A stretch of 53,451 nucleotides of DNA from a virus: the IMG/VR virus record IMGVR_UViG_3300048927_000744, positions 1-53,451 of that record; one strand, 5' to 3'. Positions 32,409 through 41,348 of this stretch are shown in pieces. Made by a program: the position numbers and the translations under genes. Position 1 is the stretch's first letter, and every line of letters begins with the position of its first letter. The notes under the pieces were generated by a model. The model did not search any database. It saw only the letters and a list, made by a program, of their open reading frames with translations, and was not told where the DNA came from.

Positions 32409-32932
32409 TCCCCGCGCAGTTCCGTATCGCTGCCGTCGGCGTGCTGTTGTTGATGGTGATTGCCGGATCTGCTGCGTTGGCCTGGACTGCCCAGGACTGG
32501 CGTTATGGCCGGGAGCTGGAGCGTCAGGCCCGGCTACACGCGGACACCCTCAACGAGTTATCCCAAGCGTCTGCCGCCCTGCAGCGTACCGAGCAGGACA
32601 AGCGTCTGGCCTTGGAGCAGCGCCTGCAGAACAAAGACGAAACCCACTACAAGGAATTGATCGATGAGCAAACCAAGCAGGCTCGTCTGCGTGATCGCCT
32701 GGCTACTGCTGATCTGCGGCTGTCAGTCGTACTCGCCGCCACCGACGCCACCAGCGGCTGTTCAGTGCCAACCACCGCCACCTCCGGCCGCGTGGTTCAT
32801 GGCACCGCAAGAGCCCAACTTGACCCAGCGCATGCTCAACGAATTATCGGAATCACCGATACCGGCGACCAAGGATTGATCGCCCTGCGGGCTTGTCAGG
32901 CCTACGCAAAAGAAGTTTCTACACCGAAGTAA
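32390..32932 (+). CDS. i-spanin Rz-like, 180 aa
   Basis: Inner-membrane spanin. An N-terminal membrane segment (about residues 12-30: IAAVGVLLLMVIAGSAALAW) is followed by a long charged coiled-coil helix (about 35-110) that spans the periplasm, with later AARAC-type ending typical of Rz proteins. It partners the lipoprotein encoded inside it (32664-32879) to fuse inner and outer membranes. Start ATG 32390 overlaps the endolysin. Confidence 0.88.
   Translation: MRFFDLIPAQFRIAAVGVLLLMVIAGSAALAWTAQDWRYGRELERQARLHADTLNELSQASAALQRTEQDKRLALEQRLQNKDETHYKELIDEQTKQARLRDRLATADLRLSVVLAATDATSGCSVPTTATSGRVVHGTARAQLDPAHAQRIIGITDTGDQGLIALRACQAYAKEVSTPK
32664..32879 (+). CDS. o-spanin Rz1-like lipoprotein, 71 aa, nested in Rz
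   Basis: Fully embedded in the Rz gene in another frame, as in lambda. It has a lipoprotein signal (basic start, hydrophobic CVIAWLLLICGC with lipobox Cys at about 20) and a short Pro-rich mature part (SPPPTPPAAVQCQPPPPPA), the hallmark of Rz1. Start ATG 32664. The embedded lipobox and Pro-rich stretch make this a confident call. Confidence 0.88.
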   Translation: MSKPSRLVCVIAWLLLICGCQSYSPPPTPPAAVQCQPPPPPAAWFMAPQEPNLTQRMLNELSESPIPATKD

Positions 32933-33081
32933 AAGGAGCGGCCGGGCAGGATGCGTCAACATCTAACCCGGCCACCTTCCCCGCAGATCGTCCCTGCAAG
33001 TCCAGCCAAGGCTCCTGCTTCGTGCACAAAGCGGAGCGAGCCTAGCACTGTTTATCCATACAGCAAAGGTCTTGCTTTTAT

Positions 33082-33876
33082 ATGTCCACACCCATCATCC
33101 CTTGGATGGGCGGCAAACGCCGCCTGGCCGACCGCCTTATCCCGCTCTTCCCACCTCACGAATGCTACGTTGAAGTATTCGCCGGCGGCGCCGCGCTCTA
33201 CTTCATGCGTCCCCAGGCCGCGCCTGTTGAAGTCCTCAACGACATCAACGGCGACCTGGTGACGCTGTACCGCGTAGTACAGAACCACCTGGAAGAATTC
33301 GTGCGCCAGTTCAAATGGGCGCTCAGTTCTCGCCAGGTGTTCGAGTGGCAGAAGATGACCCGCCCGGAAACCCTCACCGACATTCAGCGCGCCGCCCGGT
33401 TCTTCTACCTGCAGCATCATGCCTTCGCCGGCAAGGTGACCGGGCAGACGTTCGGCACCGCCACCACGGGCCCGGCCATCAACCTGCTGCGGATTGAGGA
33501 GAACCTTTCTGCAGCTTGGCAGCGGTTGTCCGGCACCTACGTTGAGAATCTTCCTTGGTTGGACTGCGCTGAGCGCTACGACCGTGCACACACCTTTCAC
33601 TACATGGATCCGCCTTATTGGCAGACGGCAGGCTATGGCGTGGATTTTCCCTTTGAAAACTATGAGCGCATGGCCGAGTTCATGCGGCGTTGTAAAGGCA
33701 AGGTGATGGTCAGCATCAACGACCACCCAGACATTCGGCGTGTTTTTGACGGCTTCCATTTTGAAACAGTCGATATCCGCTATAGCACGACCAATCAGCG
33801 ACAGGGCAAAGCCGAGATCAGTGGGGAGTTGGTGATTATGAACTGGGAGCCGGCGGCACTGGGCGGCTTGTTTTGA
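33082..33876 (+). CDS. DNA N6-adenine methyltransferase, Dam-like, 264 aa
   Basis: D12-class adenine methylase. N-terminal PIIPWMGGKRRLADRLIPLFP and the FAGGAALYF motif I (about 33-41) bind SAM. DPPY at 176-179 is the catalytic motif IV, followed by the family-typical NDHPDIRRVFDGF. The Dam family methylates adenine, often GATC, but specificity cannot be read from sequence. It lies at the end of the late block after an A/T-richer spacer, so it may protect phage DNA or alter host gene control. No partner nuclease is adjacent. Confidence 0.9.
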   Translation: MSTPIIPWMGGKRRLADRLIPLFPPHECYVEVFAGGAALYFMRPQAAPVEVLNDINGDLVTLYRVVQNHLEEFVRQFKWALSSRQVFEWQKMTRPETLTDIQRAARFFYLQHHAFAGKVTGQTFGTATTGPAINLLRIEENLSAAWQRLSGTYVENLPWLDCAERYDRAHTFHYMDPPYWQTAGYGVDFPFENYERMAEFMRRCKGKVMVSINDHPDIRRVFDGFHFETVDIRYSTTNQRQGKAEISGELVIMNWEPAALGGLF

Positions 33877-33907
33877 GCCATACGGCGCGAGGCTTACGAA
33901 CTGAAGC

Positions 33908-34057
33908 ATGAGCCCTGGGCCGCCCCCCATCCCACCAAGGGTAAAAGTAAACCGCGAGGACTGGTGCTGCATGGTGGACTGGAGACTTTTCAGCTCTGTA
34001 CCGCTAGTATCAATGGCTACCAGGAGAGGCGTGAGCTATGCGGCGGTTGAAGAGTAA
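33908..34057 (+). CDS. Possible small ORF, 49 aa
   Basis: A short frame starting at ATG 33908. The C-terminal part (SMATRRGVSYAAVEE) has an HTH-like flavour seen in small phage proteins. Ribosome binding is weak. It lies in the 315-bp interval between the adenine methylase and the GHKL gene, which otherwise shows a change to AT-rich composition from about 34060 and no clear hairpin. It could be a remnant or non-coding. Confidence 0.3.
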   Translation: MSPGPPPIPPRVKVNREDWCCMVDWRLFSSVPLVSMATRRGVSYAAVEE

Positions 34058-34191
34058 ATTCGCAGTCCGTTTTTTGAATTTTACTAACAGTAAGCTAACG
34101 CTGTGTTTTTACGACCAACGATGCACTGTTTTTTGGTAAAACTAACTCCAATTTTACGTACTTAGGGGTCGTTAGCCCAAGGATGAGATAG

Positions 34192-36381
34192 ATGCCTCAG
34201 GTGGCGAAAAAAAAGGTTCCAGGTTCATATTTTGAGAAATTTACCGTAGATGCAGCTCTGTTGCGTGAGCTCGGTGAAAGGCTAGTTGGTAAACCTCATA
34301 TTGCGCTGGCTGAGCTAGTAAAAAACAGCTATGACGCAGATGCGACCGAGGTGATTATAAGGTTTGACGCGGATAGTATTACGGTTATAGATAATGGCGA
34401 CGGGATGTCCCCCGACGAGTTTGTGAAGTATTGGCTCCGTGTAGGTACGACCCACAAACAAGAAAAAATACTGACTTCCAGGGATAGGCAGGTTACCGGT
34501 TCGAAGGGGGTTGGGCGGTTATCAGTTCAGTTTCTCGGAGATGAATTAGAACTGGTATCTAGAAGCAAGGACTATGATAAACAATTTTATGCTTATGTAG
34601 ATTGGTCCGGCGCTCGAGCATCCGGAGACCTCGTTGAGGCAGGGGCCGACATAGTTGAGGAGAAAAAGTTATCTCTGATTGATGGGAAATATCGGCATGG
34701 TACTTCAGTTAAGATTAAGCTGTTAAAGCAAGACTGGGAAGAGAAGGATCTTCAAGATCTAGCAAAGGAATTATGGTTCCTCAAACCTCCATCGGAATTG
34801 CTTGAGGCAGATAATCCTGAAGAGGTTCCAGATCTTTTTAATGTTGAGCTGGAAGGTGTTCCTGAAAGCTCAATGGAAAAGTTCTCTGAGCAAATGAACA
34901 AAGCTCTGCAGAATTGGATCGCCGTTATACAGGGACGGCTTAAGGATGGCCGGCATGGTGGTGAAAATAATATTTCTGTTAGGTTTAGGAATGGCGATTT
35001 ATATAGAGCTAAATTTAAGCCGGAGACTCGGTCGTTAGACAAGGTTTATTTTAAGATATATGTGTTCAAACTTTCTGGAAAGCAGTCCGGGGGGGTTCAA
35101 GTTCAAGATGCAAGGGAGTACTTCAGGAAGTTTGGTGGTGTTCATATTTACGATAATAGCTTCAGGCTGCCATTTTACGGAGGTGATGAGCAGGATTGGT
35201 TGGGTTTGGAAATGGATCATTCCCATCGCCTTAATAAATCACAACTCCTTCCTGCCAACCTTCAAGTTCAAAGTGGGCTTAACGATCTTCCCACGAATGG
35301 GCGCATATTTGGTGTTGTAAAAATATCAACGTCCCATGAGCGTAAACTGGCACCTTCCACTGATGTTGAGCGTGGGCGCTATTTAAATGTTCAGGTTACA
35401 CGTGATCGGTTGATTGATAATAAGGCTTTCGACGAGCTACAGCATACTGTGCGTTGGGCAGTAGACTTTTACGCAATGAGATCTTATGAGCGGAGGCAGC
35501 GACAGATTGCGTCAGAACGTTTTGAAATGCCTGCGACTGACGAAAAAGTTTCCGAGATTCGAAAAGAACTATTTCAAATTTCATTGACTGCTCCTCCAGA
35601 ATTAGCCGATCGGCTGGAAGAGGTTTCAGGAAAATTTGAAGAGCTTGAGGCTCTAGAAGTACAGCGGCAGAGTGCGTTTGAAGAAGAGCGTATCTTGCTC
35701 GCGGCTCTCGCTACCACAGGGATGGCAGCGTTGGCTATGGAGCATGAAATGCACAAAGAGTTAACTCTTCTTGAGGATATTAGGTCGAGATTGAAAAGCG
35801 GTGGGAAAGTATTAGACGAGCCAGAGTTGATAAAGTCCTTAGACTCTTGGGCCTATCGGACTGCAAATGCCAGAAAGCTTTTTTCTCCATTGATGCACGA
35901 GGCTGATAGAGAAAAGAGGAATATTTTCAACGCCAGAAAATTAATATCTCGAGTTGTGAGCAATTCTGAAGTTTTACTGCGTCAGGTGAAAATCGTAAAT
36001 GATGTTCCCGATACTATGAAGTTGCCATCGGCCACATTTGCTGCTTGGAATGCTATTTTTCAAAATGTATTAATAAATGCGGTGAATGCGATGCTTGACT
36101 CTAAATTAAGAGAGGTCAGGTGTTGGGGCGAGAGTGTGAATGGGAAGAATAAAATTTATGTTATGGATACTGGCGTAGGCGTTAGACTTCATGATAGTTC
36201 AGACTTATTCAAACCATTTATCCGGCGGCTGGAAATTCCTGAGGAAAGAAAGTCTTTAGGGCTGGGTGGGATGGGGATTGGGCTTACTATTGTTAAGATG
36301 GTGTCAGATTCGCTTGATTGTAAGGTTTACTTTGTTGAGCCGGTAGATAAATTTAAAACCTCTTTTACGCTAGAGTGGTGA
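34192..36381 (+). CDS. Dual-GHKL ATPase sensor-like protein, 729 aa
   Basis: Contains two Bergerat-fold ATPase modules. The N-terminal one (about 20-200) has E41LVKNSYDAD, DNGDGM (67-72) and GSKGVGRLS (103-111), as in MORC/HSP90/MutL-like proteins. A central region (about 200-430) is unassigned. A coiled-coil segment follows with AMEHEMHKEL (H518-E519), resembling a histidine-kinase phosphoacceptor helix. The C-terminal HATPase (about 610-729) has an N-box NVLINAVNAM, DTGVGV (659-664) and GLGGMGIGL (690-698). It is probably a cytoplasmic sensor kinase-like protein; no membrane segments are visible. It is coupled to the response-regulator-like gene (1-base gap). Composition is AT-rich relative to the prophage. 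Possible defence function is inference. Confidence 0.8.
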   Translation: MPQVAKKKVPGSYFEKFTVDAALLRELGERLVGKPHIALAELVKNSYDADATEVIIRFDADSITVIDNGDGMSPDEFVKYWLRVGTTHKQEKILTSRDRQVTGSKGVGRLSVQFLGDELELVSRSKDYDKQFYAYVDWSGARASGDLVEAGADIVEEKKLSLIDGKYRHGTSVKIKLLKQDWEEKDLQDLAKELWFLKPPSELLEADNPEEVPDLFNVELEGVPESSMEKFSEQMNKALQNWIAVIQGRLKDGRHGGENNISVRFRNGDLYRAKFKPETRSLDKVYFKIYVFKLSGKQSGGVQVQDAREYFRKFGGVHIYDNSFRLPFYGGDEQDWLGLEMDHSHRLNKSQLLPANLQVQSGLNDLPTNGRIFGVVKISTSHERKLAPSTDVERGRYLNVQVTRDRLIDNKAFDELQHTVRWAVDFYAMRSYERRQRQIASERFEMPATDEKVSEIRKELFQISLTAPPELADRLEEVSGKFEELEALEVQRQSAFEEERILLAALATTGMAALAMEHEMHKELTLLEDIRSRLKSGGKVLDEPELIKSLDSWAYRTANARKLFSPLMHEADREKRNIFNARKLISRVVSNSEVLLRQVKIVNDVPDTMKLPSATFAAWNAIFQNVLINAVNAMLDSKLREVRCWGESVNGKNKIYVMDTGVGVRLHDSSDLFKPFIRRLEIPEERKSLGLGGMGIGLTIVKMVSDSLDCKVYFVEPVDKFKTSFTLEW

Positions 36382-36382
36382 T

Positions 36383-37585
36383 GTGATGCGAATCGCGATA
36401 ATGGATGATGAAACGACGCGTGCGAATACCTGGAAAACTAACCTTCTAGATTTTTTGGGTCAGGGTGTTGATATTACAGTGTTTGACGTAGGCCAGGTTT
36501 CCAAACTTATTGGAGAACTACATCGCGCTCGACTTGAGTCTAGGACTCAAGAATACCGTCAGGTTGAAAGTCTTAACGGTTATGACCTCATAATAATAGA
36601 TTACGACTTGTTGGGGCTGGAGCCTGATCAAGCTGCTGCATGGGCTACGGGTGCAGAAGTTGCCTACACTATGCGACTGATGTGCAATGTTGGACCAGTA
36701 GTAGTTGTTAATCAGTTTGGTACTAATACTTTTGATTTGACCATGCGGCGCGGTATAGCGTCTTATGCCGATACAGATGTCGGTAGTCTGCAAATAACTT
36801 CTAAAGGGCTATGGTCTTCAGATGACTTTGAAGGCTTTAGGCCTTGGCACTGGCCTGACTTGCGGAACGAGTCAGCAAGATTTGAAGCTGCTTGTGAATA
36901 TGTGCTGAGTAATTTAGATTTGCCAGTGTTGAAGTCTCTTGGCTTTGACTTGAGCGATACAGAGTCTGACTCCTTTATTAATTATGAACTTGCTGCCTTT
37001 CTAGGTGCTGCAAACGGTCATGATGTGACCTTTCGCGAGCTAGTAATGAATAATGCAGGGCTGAGAGTATTCAATATTCTTGAGAAAGATCTTAGTATTC
37101 TAAAATCAATGCCGAACAAGCAAATAGCTAGAGTATCAGCAGTCATTTTAATGCACTGGTTAGAAAAAGTTGTGCTGCCTGCGCAAGAGGTTGTCGGAGA
37201 TGCGCCTCATTTGGCTATCCAGTTGCCATGGGTTCTTAAGCAGCCTAGTGACGTGGAGGAGTGGAACGCTCTGTGTACTTTGACAGCCGACAGTTTTCCC
37301 CAGGCGTTACAACCATATATTTTTACTCCGGCTTTCCTTTTTTCTAGACCCGTTTTTTGGGCGGAAAAAGCTAAGCGTGAGTCCGATATGCCTTTAGGGT
37401 TTGAGTTTTCGGAACTTCCGCTTATCCAGTTTTGTGAAAATATCTCAAGCTTTGTCTCCGAATCAGAAGCTACTAGTTTTCCCTGTGATGTAATTGCCTT
37501 TGATAAAAAAAGATGGGTAAAGATTGATGAAGTCAAGATAGGGCACAGTGAAAATTATGAGCCTCAGTCTTATCTGCTAATGTAG
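36383..37585 (+). CDS. Response-regulator-like protein with large effector region, 400 aa
   Basis: The N-terminal 120 residues look like a receiver domain: an acidic pair D8-D9 in RIAIMDDE, then a hydrophobic strand ending in the probable phosphoacceptor D73 in LIIIDYDLLG, and a later strand VGPVVVVNQFG. The conserved Lys of receivers is not obvious. The remaining 280 residues are not a known DNA-binding domain; they contain helical and Trp-rich segments. It follows the GHKL protein by 1 base and precedes the unknown gene by 14 bases, so a signalling pair feeding an unknown output is likely (inference). Confidence 0.65.
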   Translation: MMRIAIMDDETTRANTWKTNLLDFLGQGVDITVFDVGQVSKLIGELHRARLESRTQEYRQVESLNGYDLIIIDYDLLGLEPDQAAAWATGAEVAYTMRLMCNVGPVVVVNQFGTNTFDLTMRRGIASYADTDVGSLQITSKGLWSSDDFEGFRPWHWPDLRNESARFEAACEYVLSNLDLPVLKSLGFDLSDTESDSFINYELAAFLGAANGHDVTFRELVMNNAGLRVFNILEKDLSILKSMPNKQIARVSAVILMHWLEKVVLPAQEVVGDAPHLAIQLPWVLKQPSDVEEWNALCTLTADSFPQALQPYIFTPAFLFSRPVFWAEKAKRESDMPLGFEFSELPLIQFCENISSFVSESEATSFPCDVIAFDKKRWVKIDEVKIGHSENYEPQSYLLM

Positions 37586-37599
37586 TTGGGGGTAATTTC

Positions 37600-38262
37600 A
37601 TGGAAGAGAGGCAGATAACTTCTTTGGCGGAGTTTTTGGTGAATTTGCACTTTAGAAATAAAGATGTAATTCAAGGCCGTCCTGCGCTTGTCAAGTATTC
37701 GCAAATTGCGGAGTCACCAAAATCAAAAATATACTGTGATATTAATTATTCCAGCGATCAGAAGGCTAGCTTGAAGGCTAAGTTGCTGAGTTTTTTTCGC
37801 AGGCCTATTGGGTTTAGCGCAATGTTACTAGTGCATGTTGACGATAGGCGTGATTGGATCAGGCTGGTTAGGTTTGTCGGAAAAGAAGATGGGAGTGTGA
37901 ACGCCGAGACAGTCGCTCTTAGCGGTAAAGATGCAGAAAAGTTTAATGGTTTTGGCTATAGATATGAACATCCAGAGGATGCTGGAGATGAGCATAATTT
38001 TTTTCACATTCAACCGATAGTGAAAGTTTCAACAGGAGAGAGAATTCCTGGTGTTCCCATGTGGTACTCAGATAAGTTTCCAACATTTTATATGCATGCT
38101 GATAATTCGTATGAGTTGATTATATATGCTTTAAGCTCTACCTGTAGTTGGCGTCAACTTGAGCAGTATCAGCGAGCGGCACGAGAGGATTGCTGGTTGC
38201 TGAAACATCTCATAGCGCAGGGAAAAGCAGCATTACAAAGCGCACTGCCTGTGCAGCAATAA
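37600..38262 (+). CDS. Unknown protein of the GHKL cassette, 220 aa
   Basis: I do not recognise this protein. It has many aromatic and charged residues and a distinctive segment, FGYRYEHPEDAGDEHNFFHIQP (about 123-144), with several Asp/Glu/His that could bind metal. The middle is GFSAMLLVHVDDRRDWIRLVRFVG. As last gene of the three-gene unit it may be an effector or a target-recognition part. It ends about 190 bases before a convergent-type hairpin. The start ATG follows GGGGGTAATTTC. Confidence 0.6.
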   Translation: MEERQITSLAEFLVNLHFRNKDVIQGRPALVKYSQIAESPKSKIYCDINYSSDQKASLKAKLLSFFRRPIGFSAMLLVHVDDRRDWIRLVRFVGKEDGSVNAETVALSGKDAEKFNGFGYRYEHPEDAGDEHNFFHIQPIVKVSTGERIPGVPMWYSDKFPTFYMHADNSYELIIYALSSTCSWRQLEQYQRAAREDCWLLKHLIAQGKAALQSALPVQQ

Positions 38263-38453
38263 AGCTATTGCCCTACGCAAAAATTAACAACTGAGTGTTT
38301 CCGGAGTTTTAGTGTTGAGTCGGTTGTGGTGCAGTCAATTGGCTCAGAATGAGGAGTGCCGTGCTTTGAACTTTTTGGATTTGATGTGCCTGTCTCTAAT
38401 AAAGCGACATCGTCAATCATAGCTCGTCATGAGTGCTAGCTACAAATAGGAAA

Positions 38454-38472
38454 CCCAACTGCGAGAGTTGGG
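38454..38472. terminator. Bidirectional terminator hairpin between convergent genes
   Basis: Perfect 7-bp stem CCCAACT (38454-38460) / AGTTGGG (38466-38472), loop GCGAG, within the 293-bp space between the convergent unknown gene and cytosine methylase. Flanking A-rich and T-containing stretches allow termination in either direction. No other gene is visible in 38263-38555. Confidence 0.65.
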
Positions 38473-38555
38473 CTTGCCTACATGTGTGATTTTTGAATGC
38501 AAAGCTTTCGAGTCAAGAGAGCTTAAAAGGGGGTTAGGAGTTAGAGGCGCGAACT

Positions 38556-39596
38556 TTACTTCGGTTCGTAGGCTTCGACATGACGCATAAGGCTTTCACC
38601 GATAATTTCACCCAGACGCACTGGAACAGCGTTACCTATCATCCTACCCACTGCCTTAAAAGTAATCTTTCCCGTGGGCATGAATTCATAATCTCGAGGA
38701 AAAGATTGAAGAATTGCTGCCTCACGCAATGATAATGCCCTAGCTTGCTCGTAGTGACCAAAGCGGCCATTCCCGAAACCGTAGCACAAGGTAGTCATAG
38801 TTGGACTCGGCTCATTTCTTTTCATTCGGCCGTAGACGCTGGCGTAGGTCTTGCCGCTTGTCTTGCGGTGACATTCCGCAACGAGGTGCGGAGGCCAATC
38901 TCTCCAAGTACCTCCCTCGCGAGAGTGTAGAATCCTCTGCAGGTTGATTGGTGTAAGCGTGGCTGCACGATGCATTGGGTCTTCAGGGTCGCATTCGCCC
39001 GCCGCGATTCGCGGTAAGTCTCCAATCATATCTATAACGGAGACCGGCGAATCTCTATGGGAAGGTTTGATTATCTCAATCGGGCCTAGCTTGGATGCCA
39101 ATAGGACGTGTCGCCTACGGTGCTGAGGTAGCCCATATTCGACGCAAGCGACACGATTTGCCCATACGTTGTAACCCTGGCTTTCAAGGTTTTTCACGAA
39201 ATCGCCGTAGACTTTGTGTTTTGTGACGTCTGGAACATTCTCCATCGTTACCAGTTCGGGTTGTACTTCTCTAATCAGGCGCGCAAAGTGGTAAAGAAGG
39301 GGCCACTTACTGTCGGCACTGGTGTCTCTCCCTTGATTATAGGTTGAGAAGGGCTGACAAGGGGCACAGCCTGCGAGCAAGCGATAGCGTCCCTCAATTT
39401 GAGGGTACCACGCTTGGAGCTGCTCTTTGGTCAGGCTCACTACGTCCTGAGACACAAACACCGCGTCGTTGTTGACTTCGTAGGCGTGCTTGCATTGGGA
39501 CTCAATATCGTAACCAGCATGTATTGTGATACCTGCTTTCCGCATCCCAGCTGTCAGGCCGCCGGCGCCACAGAAGAGGTCAACTGCATCAATCAT
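38556..39596 (-). CDS. C5-cytosine DNA methyltransferase, 346 aa
   Basis: Dcm/M.HhaI-type enzyme that methylates cytosine at C5. All core motifs are visible: DLFCGAGGLTAGM (6-18), catalytic C80 in APCQPFST, E119-N120-V121, QHRRRH (158-163) and GNAVP (321-325). The target-recognition region lies at about 190-290. No restriction nuclease is adjacent, so it is either an orphan/self-protective methylase or partner of the convergent GHKL cassette. Start ATG 39596 is preceded by AAAAGAAGA. Higher GC than the neighbouring cassette. Confidence 0.93.
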   Translation of the reverse strand: MIDAVDLFCGAGGLTAGMRKAGITIHAGYDIESQCKHAYEVNNDAVFVSQDVVSLTKEQLQAWYPQIEGRYRLLAGCAPCQPFSTYNQGRDTSADSKWPLLYHFARLIREVQPELVTMENVPDVTKHKVYGDFVKNLESQGYNVWANRVACVEYGLPQHRRRHVLLASKLGPIEIIKPSHRDSPVSVIDMIGDLPRIAAGECDPEDPMHRAATLTPINLQRILHSREGGTWRDWPPHLVAECHRKTSGKTYASVYGRMKRNEPSPTMTTLCYGFGNGRFGHYEQARALSLREAAILQSFPRDYEFMPTGKITFKAVGRMIGNAVPVRLGEIIGESLMRHVEAYEPK

Positions 39597-39609
39597 GGGG
39601 GGTCTTCTT

Positions 39610-39810
39610 TTAAACGAGGCGCATTTTAGTCACATGGTTATGCAAATCGAGCGTTTTTTCTATCGAGGAAGACCACGCGTCCTGTTCGCAGAACCTAACG
39701 CCGTCTTTCAGAAGGACATGATCGGCAGATACGATGATACGATATCCAAGGAAATTCGTGGCCTCTAGCATAAGATATTCGATAATCTGTACCTCCTGAA
39801 CGAATCCCAT
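39610..39810 (-). CDS. Possible small gene upstream of the cytosine methylase, 66 aa
   Basis: A short leftward frame ending 14 bases before the methylase start. Sequence such as GYRIIVSADHVLLKDGVRFCEQDAW looks protein-like. The start is uncertain: ATG 39810 or ATG 39771; an AGGAGG stretch lies between them, about 19 bases before the second. It might be a control-type leader gene or the remnant of a larger gene. Confidence 0.35.
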   Translation of the reverse strand: MGFVQEVQIIEYLMLEATNFLGYRIIVSADHVLLKDGVRFCEQDAWSSSIEKTLDLHNHVTKMRLV

Positions 39811-40801
39811 GCTGGGTTTTGATCCAAGCCAGCAGGACATTTCACTGATCTCTGACGTTCCTGTACGGGATCATTCTTCCGGCAATGCGTGACTCTGTCG
39901 GTTGATGCCGATTTTACCCCATGGTGGACTCCTTGCCAGCTGGCATCAACATCTGGCTCTGAGTAAAAATGGAAAATTGGCCAGTTTGAAGGTAGGACCG
40001 CCACGCCTGCTTGATTTCCATTTCCTGTTTGTCTTTAGGGCTATTGGTTCACTGGGGGGCTCAAGAGGCTCGGGAGATTTTAGGGCAAAATTAGGGCAGT
40101 ATGTGGGCCGCTATTGGCCGCAACGCGCCGCTGGTTTTGAGGAAAAACACCATTTTTTATGGCCCGAAGCGGTCCAGTGTGGCTTAAGAGGGGGTTCGAA
40201 TCCCTATCCCTTTATGTGTCCAATCCAATGGCTGTCTTTTACCCAAAAGCGTAATGCAAATGGTAAAAAGCAGCCATTTACTTATGTCTATGAGCTGTGC
40301 CATACCCATATCAGCATGGCGACAGATAAGACTGGAATGGAAAAAGATATGGGATATAAGAGGAATCGAAGCTGCGGAGATGTAGCAACGATACTTAAAC
40401 AAACCGCAAAGTGCTTTAGCATGAGCAGGTACCCAAATCAGTTTTTGAAGTTGAGTTCCCGGTTGATTCAAAACTACCAGAGATCGCTCTGGAGTAGATG
40501 AAGATCTGCCCTTACGCGCCTTTGTGAGGTTTGTCGGACTTACACCTTGGAAGGGAATCAATGCTACTTCCAGAAAGGCGGTTACGCAATAGAACGCCGG
40601 AGCGGATTGTCCTGACCTGAAGACGATTGTCCAGGTGCTCAATGAACGTTCGGCTCCTGGGGCAAACCCGCCGCCAATCTATGCCTTTCAATGCCCATTT
40701 GACACTTTCAGCGATTTGCCAAAGACGCCCTACAGCCCTTCAGGATGGGGCCTGTAGCGCGCTCTAGTCTTGATACTCCAACACAATTGGGGTGTGCTTT
40801 G
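39811..40801. other. Gene-poor junction with att-like features
   Basis: Nearly 1 kb without a gene I can support. It has TTAGGGCA repeats at 40080-40087 and 40091-40098, and a near copy at 40035-40042, resembling integrase arm sites. A tRNA T-arm-like sequence, GGGTTCGAATCCCT (40192-40205), has no complete tRNA around it. Open frames here (e.g. 39902-40501 plus, 40184-40642 minus) have no ribosome binding sites or protein-like sequence. It could mark the right end of the prophage. Confidence 0.4.
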
Positions 40802-41014
40802 TCAGAGACGATTCGTTCGTAGCTTCGCCAAGCCCTGCTTGATGTGCCCAGCGTTTTCGCCGATCACGAATAGAGCACCACGTACGTTGTCACCGACCTC
40901 ATCCATGCCTTGCTTTTCGCTTTGGAGAGCCAACTCCATCAGAGCTGCTTCCAACGCGAGCTGATTCTCGTACATTCGTTCAAGCAAATCTGGGAGTGAG
41001 TATTCCCCTGCCAT
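40802..41014 (-). CDS. Small conserved-looking hypothetical, 70 aa
   Basis: Begins MAGEYSLPDLLERMYENQLALEAALMELALQ, acidic and helical, with an amphipathic pattern. I associate it with genes near integrase and prophage ends in Pseudomonas but know no function. ATG 41014 lies 8 bases after a GCGGGG ribosome-binding stretch; a GTG at 41023 is an alternative start. Free-standing, leftward. Confidence 0.6.
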   Translation of the reverse strand: MAGEYSLPDLLERMYENQLALEAALMELALQSEKQGMDEVGDNVRGALFVIGENAGHIKQGLAKLRTNRL

Positions 41015-41348
41015 GTGTGTCACCCCGCCTAAAAGGGCTAAGCATAGCAGTGGTCTAGTAAATTGGTGCTTGCTTAGAAATTGATACGAGAACGGCCGCT
41101 CAATGCCTCGAAAGCAGGGATAGTGGCGGTTTTGGGGAGGGCTACGGCCAATCCATCATCGGACGGATCGTTTAGCTGGCTTCCCTGCGGTCGTATGGGA
41201 TCCTAAGCTGCCTACCGCGAAGGGCAGCAGTCGGCCAAAAATGGACGCTGGTGGTAGAGTGCAGCCAGCCAAGGATTGAGCTCAGCCGTATACGAAGCTA
41301 GAGGCGATTCATTTTTCCACCAGTTGGTGTTTAATTATAGGTAAATAG
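41015..41348. other. Intergenic stretch, nothing assignable
   Basis: Divergent intergenic region of 334 bases between the small leftward gene and the RNxxxH gene. It contains promoter-sized AT-rich segments just upstream of 41349 (about 41310-41345), but I cannot place boxes, RNA genes or strong hairpins. Confidence 0.35.

Noticed and set aside
33052-33972. Minus-strand open frame (306 codons)
   Set aside because: Antisense to the adenine methylase with its DPPY motif; no protein-like domains.
40144-40220. Possible complete tRNA at the T-arm-like sequence
   Set aside because: Only the T-loop region fits; the T-stem has a mismatch and no D-arm, anticodon arm or matching acceptor strands are visible.
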